From positions 1 through 64,000 of the forward strand of contig NZ_FKBR01000045.1 of NCBI RefSeq assembly GCF_900078335.1: a stretch of 64,000 bases of DNA. The letters are read 5' to 3'. Made by a program: the position numbers and the translations under genes. The notes beneath the pieces are model-generated. The model ran no database searches. It was not told the DNA's origin and was given only the letters and a program-made list of their open reading frames with translations. The stretch comes from Bordetella trematum (GTDB taxonomy: Bacteria; Pseudomonadota; Gammaproteobacteria; Burkholderiales; Burkholderiaceae_B). Positions 59,347 to 64,000 of the stretch are shown here, piece after piece. Each line of letters opens with the position of its first letter. Position 1 is the stretch's first letter.

Positions 59347-59991
59347 ATGATGCCGTTACGCCGTGTTTTGCCCTGCCTGCTGCTGCCCCTGCTGGGCGCC
59401 TGCGGCACCTCGCCTCCGGCCAACTTCTATACTTTGCAGGCGCCGCCCCAGGCGGCCGACGCCAGCCAGGCCGGCTTCATGATCGAAGTCGTGCCGGTGA
59501 GTGTGCCGGCGCAGTCCGATCAACCGCAGATCATGTTGCGTACCGGCACGGGCAGCATCGCTCCGTTGTACTCCGAGCGCTGGAGCGCACCGCTGGCCGA
59601 TGAGATGCGCAGCGCGTTGTCCGAAGGCCTGACCCGCAACCTCGGGGCGCTGGACGTGCAGGTGGTGCGGCCGGCCCCGGGCACGCCGGTGTGGCGGGTG
59701 CAGGCGGATGTGCAGCGTTTCGACATGAGCGATCAGGGGCCGGCCGTTCTGGATGTCACCTGGCGGGCGCGGCCGATCAACACGTCCGGCGCGGCGCTGA
59801 TCTGTCGCAGCGTCGTTACCGTGCCGCCTGCCGAGGGGCAAGCGCTGATCCCCGGATTGGTGGTGGCGCAGCAGCAGGCCATTGGTCTGCTGGCGCAAAC
59901 CATCGCCTCCGGCATCCGGCAGCAGGGCGCCAATGCCCAGGCGGCCTCCAGCGCCGTCAGCCTGAGCGGTTGCGCGGCGCTCAAAGACTGA
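59347..59991 (+). CDS. pqiC: PqiC outer-membrane lipoprotein
   Basis: A 214-residue lipoprotein. The lipobox LLGAC is at about residues 15-19 (LLPLLGACGTSPPANFYTL). The mature part is the ABC-type transport auxiliary (PqiC/YmbA) domain, with VPVSVPAQSDQPQIMLR, SERWSAPLADEMRSALSEGL and WRVQADVQRFDM. It anchors the PqiB tunnel at the outer membrane in E. coli. Last gene of the pqiABC operon, convergent to amtB. Confidence 0.93.
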   Translation: MMPLRRVLPCLLLPLLGACGTSPPANFYTLQAPPQAADASQAGFMIEVVPVSVPAQSDQPQIMLRTGTGSIAPLYSERWSAPLADEMRSALSEGLTRNLGALDVQVVRPAPGTPVWRVQADVQRFDMSDQGPAVLDVTWRARPINTSGAALICRSVVTVPPAEGQALIPGLVVAQQQAIGLLAQTIASGIRQQGANAQAASSAVSLSGCAALKD

Positions 59992-60012
59992 GGCCTGCCA
60001 GGCGGCAGGCCT
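59991..60012. terminator. hairpin between convergent pqiC and amtB
   Basis: Perfect 9-base-pair stem AGGCCTGCC/GGCAGGCCT with loop AGGC, starting on the last base of the pqiC stop. No T tract on either side, so termination is uncertain. Confidence 0.5.
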
Positions 60013-60043
60013 CAGGTCGGCCGGCAGGCGAGCCCCTGGCCGG

Positions 60044-61282
60044 CTAGAGGTGGTAGGCGGACTCGCCGTGGCTGCTGATGTCCAGCCCCTGGCGCTCTTC
60101 GTCGGGGGAGACCCGCAGGCCGCACAAGCGGTCGGCGATCTTGAACGCCACCCAGGCCACCGCGCCCGACCAGACCATCGTGATCAGCACGCCTTCGAGC
60201 TGTACCCAGACCTGCCCGAGGATGAGACCGGGGCTGTCCAGGCCGGGTCCACCCAGGACCTGCGCATTGAAAACGCCGGTGAGCAGCGCACCCACGATGC
60301 CGCCCACGCCATGGACGCCGAACACGTCCAGCGAGTCATCGGCGCGCAGCAGGCGTTTCAGGCCATTGACGCCCCACACGCAGATGACGCCCGCCACGAT
60401 GCCGATCACGAAGGCGCCAACCGGGCCCACCAGGCCGGCGGCCGGCGTGATGCCTACCAGGCCCGCGACGGCGCCGGAGGCAGCGCCCAGCACCGAGGGC
60501 TTGCCCTTGATGGTCCACTCGGCAGCAACCCAGCCGAGTACGGCGGCGGCGGTTGCGATCAGGGTGTTGAAGAAAGCCAGCGTCGCGTTGCCGTCGGCGG
60601 CCAGCGCCGAACCGGCATTGAAGCCGAACCAGCCCACCCACAGCAGCATGGCGCCGATATAGGTCAGTGGAAGGTTGTGCGGTTGCATGGCCTCGCGGCC
60701 ATAACCCAGGCGCTTGCCTACGACATAGGCGCCCACGAGGCCGGCCACGCCGGCGTTGATATGCACCACGGTGCCGCCGGCGAAGTCCAGCGCGCCGCGT
60801 GCATTGAGCAGGCCGGGGGCCGTGTCGGAGGCGAACCAGACCATGTGGGCGATGGGCAGGTAGGCGAAGGTGAACCAGATTGCCACGAACACCATCACAG
60901 CGCTGAAGCGCGCGCGTTCAGCGAAACTGCCTACCACCAGGGCGCAGGTGATGCCGGCGAATGTGGCCTGGAAAGACGCGAACAGCAATTCGGTCAGGCT
61001 GCCGCTGGGGGCAAAGCCCCCGGTCGCGGGGTCGAACAGACCATTCATGAAGAGACGCGAAGCGCCGCCGATGAAGGCGTTGCCTTCGGTGAAGGCCAGC
61101 GAGTAACCGTAGGCGAACCACAGCACCAGGGCAAGGGCGAAGGCGCACAACACCTGCATCAGCACCGAAAGCACGTTCTTGGCGCGCACCAGGCCGCCAT
61201 AGAAGAGCGCCAGGCCGGGTACGGCCATCATCAGTACGAGCAGGGTGGAGACCAGCACCCAGGAGATGTCAGCTTTGTCCAT
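60044..61282 (-). CDS. amtB: ammonium transporter AmtB
   Basis: A 412-residue inner-membrane ammonium channel with about 11 hydrophobic segments. The conserved pore residues are seen: the Asp in LDFAGGTVVHINAGVAG with the first twin His, and the second His in VFGVHGVGGI. The Trp/Phe-rich GWFGFNAGSALAAD segment is typical. It lacks the cleaved signal sequence of E. coli AmtB and starts at MDKADISWVLV. It is directly downstream of glnK (27 bases), the usual glnK-amtB pair, and ends in a cytoplasmic tail that GlnK should block when nitrogen is plentiful. Confidence 0.96.
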   Translation of the reverse strand: MDKADISWVLVSTLLVLMMAVPGLALFYGGLVRAKNVLSVLMQVLCAFALALVLWFAYGYSLAFTEGNAFIGGASRLFMNGLFDPATGGFAPSGSLTELLFASFQATFAGITCALVVGSFAERARFSAVMVFVAIWFTFAYLPIAHMVWFASDTAPGLLNARGALDFAGGTVVHINAGVAGLVGAYVVGKRLGYGREAMQPHNLPLTYIGAMLLWVGWFGFNAGSALAADGNATLAFFNTLIATAAAVLGWVAAEWTIKGKPSVLGAASGAVAGLVGITPAAGLVGPVGAFVIGIVAGVICVWGVNGLKRLLRADDSLDVFGVHGVGGIVGALLTGVFNAQVLGGPGLDSPGLILGQVWVQLEGVLITMVWSGAVAWVAFKIADRLCGLRVSPDEERQGLDISSHGESAYHL

Positions 61283-61309
61283 TTGCGGGATTCCTTGGGG
61301 GTTGCGGGT

Positions 61310-61684
<375 letters not shown>

Positions 61685-61687
61685 CTA

Positions 61688-61703
61688 TGCAAACTTCGTG
61701 CCA
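61688..61703 (-). promoter_or_regulatory. sigma-54 promoter of glnK-amtB
   Basis: On the minus strand the sequence reads TGGCACG-AAGT-TTGCA, an exact match to the -24/-12 consensus TGGCACG-N4-TTGCA. The implied start of transcription is about 25-30 bases before glnK. Expression should thus require RpoN and the activator NtrC under nitrogen limitation. Confidence 0.92.
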
Positions 61704-62250
61704 GGCGATGTTCCGGGCGGGCCGGACCGGGTCTGCAGCCCCTTATGCGCCAAGACGGCGCATAAGGCCGTGCTCAGGCGTCAAGTTGGTGCATGGCGCG
61801 CGCCACCTTGGGGCCTGCGGTGCGCAACAATCTCGCGCAGCCCCGGTAAAAGTGTTGCCAATTGCTGCGTCTTATTTGCTTGAAATCCGCGCCCCGGCGA
61901 GGCCGTGGTTCGTCCTGACCCTGTTTTCATGGGCTCGTGGCGTTCCGGCGCGGTACGAGCGGCAGGCGGGCCGCGCTGCGGGCTGAAACCTTGCATTACA
62001 GGTGATGGCTTGTCCCACAGGGGAGGGCGGGGAAGAATGGGTCAGGACAGATCAGGCCACGATCTGTCCGGCAGGCAACGACAGGCCCGCGCCATCGTCG
62101 CCTTGCCAGGCCGGTCTAGGGCGGCCGGCCAGGGTCGCTAGCGAGCGATTCTGTTTTTCTCCTGTGCTTTGTATAGCGGCGCCTTCAGTGGGCCGCTTTT
62201 TTTTTGCCAGGCGTCTACACTGGAGGCATGACAATTTCAGCGAGGGCATC
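61704..62250. promoter_or_regulatory. 547-base glnK-ubiK intergenic region with palindromes and a terminator
   Basis: No protein gene is supported. It contains a perfect 11-base inverted repeat (61741-61767), a GC palindrome TGGCGCGCGCCA flanked by GGTG/CACC near 61787-61806 that loosely resembles an NtrC site, a dyad ACAGATC/GATCTGT near 62046-62065 and a terminator at 62175-62205. Enhancer sites for glnK and a small-RNA gene on the plus strand are both possible. Confidence 0.5.
62175..62205 (+). terminator. Rho-independent terminator without an assigned gene
   Basis: Stem AGCGGC/GCCGCT with a 12-base loop (partly paired by GC/GC) and nine consecutive T residues. The nearest upstream plus-strand coding gene is over 2 kb away, so it implies an unannotated transcript or protects ubiK from read-through. 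Confidence 0.8.
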
Positions 62251-62523
62251 ATGAATCGCACCCAATGGATGGAAGACCTGCAGAAGAACATTTCGGATCT
62301 CATCGCGCGCAGTCCGGCCGCCGATGTCGAACGCAATGTGCGCTCGATGTTGACGCAGGGTTTCGCGCGTCTGGATCTGGTCACGCGCGAAGAGTTCGAT
62401 GTGCAGGCCGAGCTGCTGGCGCGCGCGCGCACGCGCGTGGATCAACTCGCCGTGCAGGTCGAACAGCTGCAGGCGCGCCTGGATGCGCTGCAGAATGGCA
62501 ACGCGCCCGCCAGCGAAAGCTGA
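62251..62523 (+). CDS. ubiK: UbiK (YqiC/BMFP-family) ubiquinone accessory factor
   Basis: A 90-residue BMFP-domain protein that in E. coli helps aerobic ubiquinone biosynthesis by binding UbiJ and membrane lipid. A helical N-terminal part (WMEDLQKNISDLIARSPAADVERNVR, in part: EDLQKNISDLIARSP) is followed by FARLDLVTREEFDVQAELLARAR and a coiled coil (VDQLAVQVEQLQARLDALQ). GAGG is upstream of ATG 62251. It is monocistronic, with terminators on both sides. Confidence 0.93.
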   Translation: MNRTQWMEDLQKNISDLIARSPAADVERNVRSMLTQGFARLDLVTREEFDVQAELLARARTRVDQLAVQVEQLQARLDALQNGNAPASES

Positions 62524-62544
62524 CAGGCGCGCACCTGGTACAGC

Positions 62545-62570
62545 AGGGCGCCGTCAGGCGCCCTTTTTTT
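62545..62570 (+). terminator. terminator of ubiK
   Basis: Eight-base-pair stem AGGGCGCC/GGCGCCCT with GTCA loop and seven T residues. Its T tract touches the stop codon of the convergent P450 gene. Confidence 0.93.
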
Positions 62571-64000
62571 ACAGTTCGAGCACGATGCGCTGGCCGCAGG
62601 CGCGCGAGCAGCAGCTCATCATGCGATTGCCGGCTTCGCGTTCGGCCCGCGTCAGCACAACGTCGCGATGGTCGATCTCGCCCTGCAGGACCCGCACTTC
62701 GCAGGAGCCGCAGAGCCCTTCCTCGCAATCGCTCTGGACGTCGATGTTGGCCGCCCGCAAGGCATCGAGCAGCGTCTGGTCGGCCCGCACCGGGATCACC
62801 AGGCCGGAGTCTTTCAGTTCGGCCTCGAAGGCGTGCTCCTGGCTTGGATCCAGCTTGCCCAGGGTCGACTGGAAATGCTCGACCTTCAGGCTGTCTTCGG
62901 GCCAATGCGCACAGGCTTGCGCCAGCCCCTGCAGCATGCGTTCGGGGCCGCAGGCATAGATCTGCGTGTCGGCCTGCGGTTGCGCCAGCAGGGCGGCGAA
63001 ATCGTTGCGCTGGCCTTGCGCGCCGATATAGAGCCTGAGGCGCTCGCCGTGCAAGGCGGCGAGTTCGTCCAGCAGCGCCATGCTGGCGCGCGAGCGTCCG
63101 CTGTAGTGCAGGGTGTAGTCGATGCCCAGTTCACGGGCGCGGCGCGCCATGGCGCTGATCGGCGTGATGCCGATGCCGCCGGCGATGAGGATCAGGCGGC
63201 GGGCCGTTTCATCCAGGCGGAAGTGGTTGCGCGGGCCGCGCACGCGCAGGCGCATGCCCGGTTTCACATGCTCGTGCACCCAGGCCGAGCCGCCGCGGCT
63301 CTCGGCTTCGCGCAGCACGGCCACCCGCAGGCGGCTCGGGTCGGCGGGATCTCCGCAAAGTGAATACTGGCGCGAGATGCCCGTGTCGCCGCATTCGATA
63401 TCGATATGCGCGCCGGGCGCCCAGCGCGGCAGCGCACGGCCGTCCAGCGACGCCAGGGTCAGCAGGGCGATGTCTTCGGCAGGATGTTCGAGCGCCTCGA
63501 CCATCAGGGTGCGGCTGATGGTTTGCGCCGAGGGCTCGCCGATGCGCACCGGTTGCTGTTGCGTGAGGATCTCCGGGCGCAGACGCTCGGGGTTCTGGGC
63601 CGGGTCCCATTCGACCCACAGATGTTCGGGTCCGCGGAATGAGGTGTTGGCCACATAAGTGAAGCGCTGCTCGGCCAGCCGCATGTGCGGCAGGCGGCGC
63701 GTGAACTCCTCCAGGAAGATCTGGATTTCCATGCGCGCCAGGTTCTTGCCCATGCATTGATGCGAACCATAGCCGAAGGTCAGCTGGTCGCTGGCGTTTT
63801 CGCGCCGGATGTCGAACAGGTCGGCATCGGCGAAATGGCGCTCATCGTGGTTGGCCGACGCGCTGACAATCAACAGCTTGGCGCCTGCCGGCACGGCGAC
63901 GCCGGCGATTTCCGTATCGCGCGTGACCAGGCGGCGCCAGGCCGCCACCGATCCGTTGTGGCGCAGGCATTCCTCGACAGCGTTGGGGATCAGCGACGGG
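62569..64000 (-). CDS. self-sufficient cytochrome P450-reductase fusion (CYP116B type), C-terminal part
   Basis: The frame is open to the right edge, so the N-terminal part is missing; about 477 residues are present. First comes the end of a P450: [19 protein letters not shown] and the heme-cysteine loop [16 protein letters not shown] linker leads to a phthalate-dioxygenase-reductase-like module: FMN binding at [12 protein letters not shown](P)H binding at [14 protein letters not shown] and [12 protein letters not shown], and a C-terminal plant-type 2Fe-2S domain with C-x4-C-x2-C ([15 protein letters not shown]) and a fourth Cys in MMSCCSRAC. Domain order P450-FMN reductase-ferredoxin is that of CYP116B/P450-RhF. 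Such enzymes hydroxylate or dealkylate aromatics and herbicides; the substrate here is unknown. Confidence 0.95.
   Translation of the reverse strand, partial: PSLIPNAVEECLRHNGSVAAWRRLVTRDTEIAGVAVPAGAKLLIVSASANHDERHFADADLFDIRRENASDQLTFGYGSHQCMGKNLARMEIQIFLEEFTRRLPHMRLAEQRFTYVANTSFRGPEHLWVEWDPAQNPERLRPEILTQQQPVRIGEPSAQTISRTLMVEALEHPAEDIALLTLASLDGRALPRWAPGAHIDIECGDTGISRQYSLCGDPADPSRLRVAVLREAESRGGSAWVHEHVKPGMRLRVRGPRNHFRLDETARRLILIAGGIGITPISAMARRARELGIDYTLHYSGRSRASMALLDELAALHGERLRLYIGAQGQRNDFAALLAQPQADTQIYACGPERMLQGLAQACAHWPEDSLKVEHFQSTLGKLDPSQEHAFEAELKDSGLVIPVRADQTLLDALRAANIDVQSDCEEGLCGSCEVRVLQGEIDHRDVVLTRAEREAGNRMMSCCSRACGQRIVLEL

Overview
The window looks like chromosomal DNA of a GC-rich betaproteobacterium of the Alcaligenaceae (Bordetella/Achromobacter type). 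The reasons are the gene content and order: fused cpS-like housekeeping operons such as exbB-exbD-lpxK-trm112-kdsB-adk, rnr-rlmB, argF next to a DUF3579 gene, and two tripartite-tricarboxylate ('Bug') binding proteins, a family strongly expanded in Bordetella. The species is an inference; no rRNA is present. No CRISPR array, complete prophage or insertion sequence was seen.

Layout. 1-1,180: an A+T-richer accessory patch with the tail of one gene, a translationally coupled unknown gene carrying an RNxxxH (HEPN-like) motif, and an AlpA-type regulator, ending at a tRNA-Met gene. 1,180-13,080: an FMN glutamate-synthase-like protein, a GNAT enzyme, a Fur-box-preceded TonB-dependent receptor, three identical tRNA-Leu(CAG) genes flanking a tRNA-modifying DTW protein, rnr-rlmB, a cystathionine gamma-synthase-family enzyme and HU. 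13,190-15,820: tRNA-Val and tonB-exbB-exbD. 15,916-19,616: a two-component system overlapping the potassium transporter kup. 20,370-22,003: hpaH-hpaI. 22,162-25,198: argG, argF and DUF3579. 25,250-32,934: a sugar-acid catabolic island (dehydrogenase, two Bug proteins, DapA-family enzyme, GntR regulator, IlvD/Edd dehydratase, HpcH/HpaI aldolase). 33,104-46,543: rpsT, an orphan FecR-like gene, murJ, an SDR, the adk/kdsB/trm112/lpxK/exbD/exbB envelope group, xseA, sodB, a thiolase, DUF192, csp and clpS. 46,647-56,329: a bacterial alpha-2-macroglobulin and pbpC inserted between clpS and clpA. 56,343-59,991: pqiABC. 60,044-61,648: glnK-amtB with a textbook sigma-54 promoter. 62,251-64,000: ubiK and the C-terminal part of a self-sufficient CYP116B-type P450 that runs off the right edge.

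How it fits together. Iron uptake is represented by the receptor at 4.1 kb and the tonB-exbBD energiser at 13.6 kb, both with Fur-box-like sites. A second ExbBD pair is tied to lipid A/KDO synthesis. Envelope maintenance recurs (MurJ, LpxK, KdsB, A2M-PbpC, PqiABC). Nitrogen status (GlnK-AmtB) and potassium uptake (two-component system-Kup) are each linked to an evident control device. The least explained parts are the left-edge operon, the 753-base gap before hpaH, the structured glnK-ubiK intergenic region, and the FecR gene without its sigma factor.
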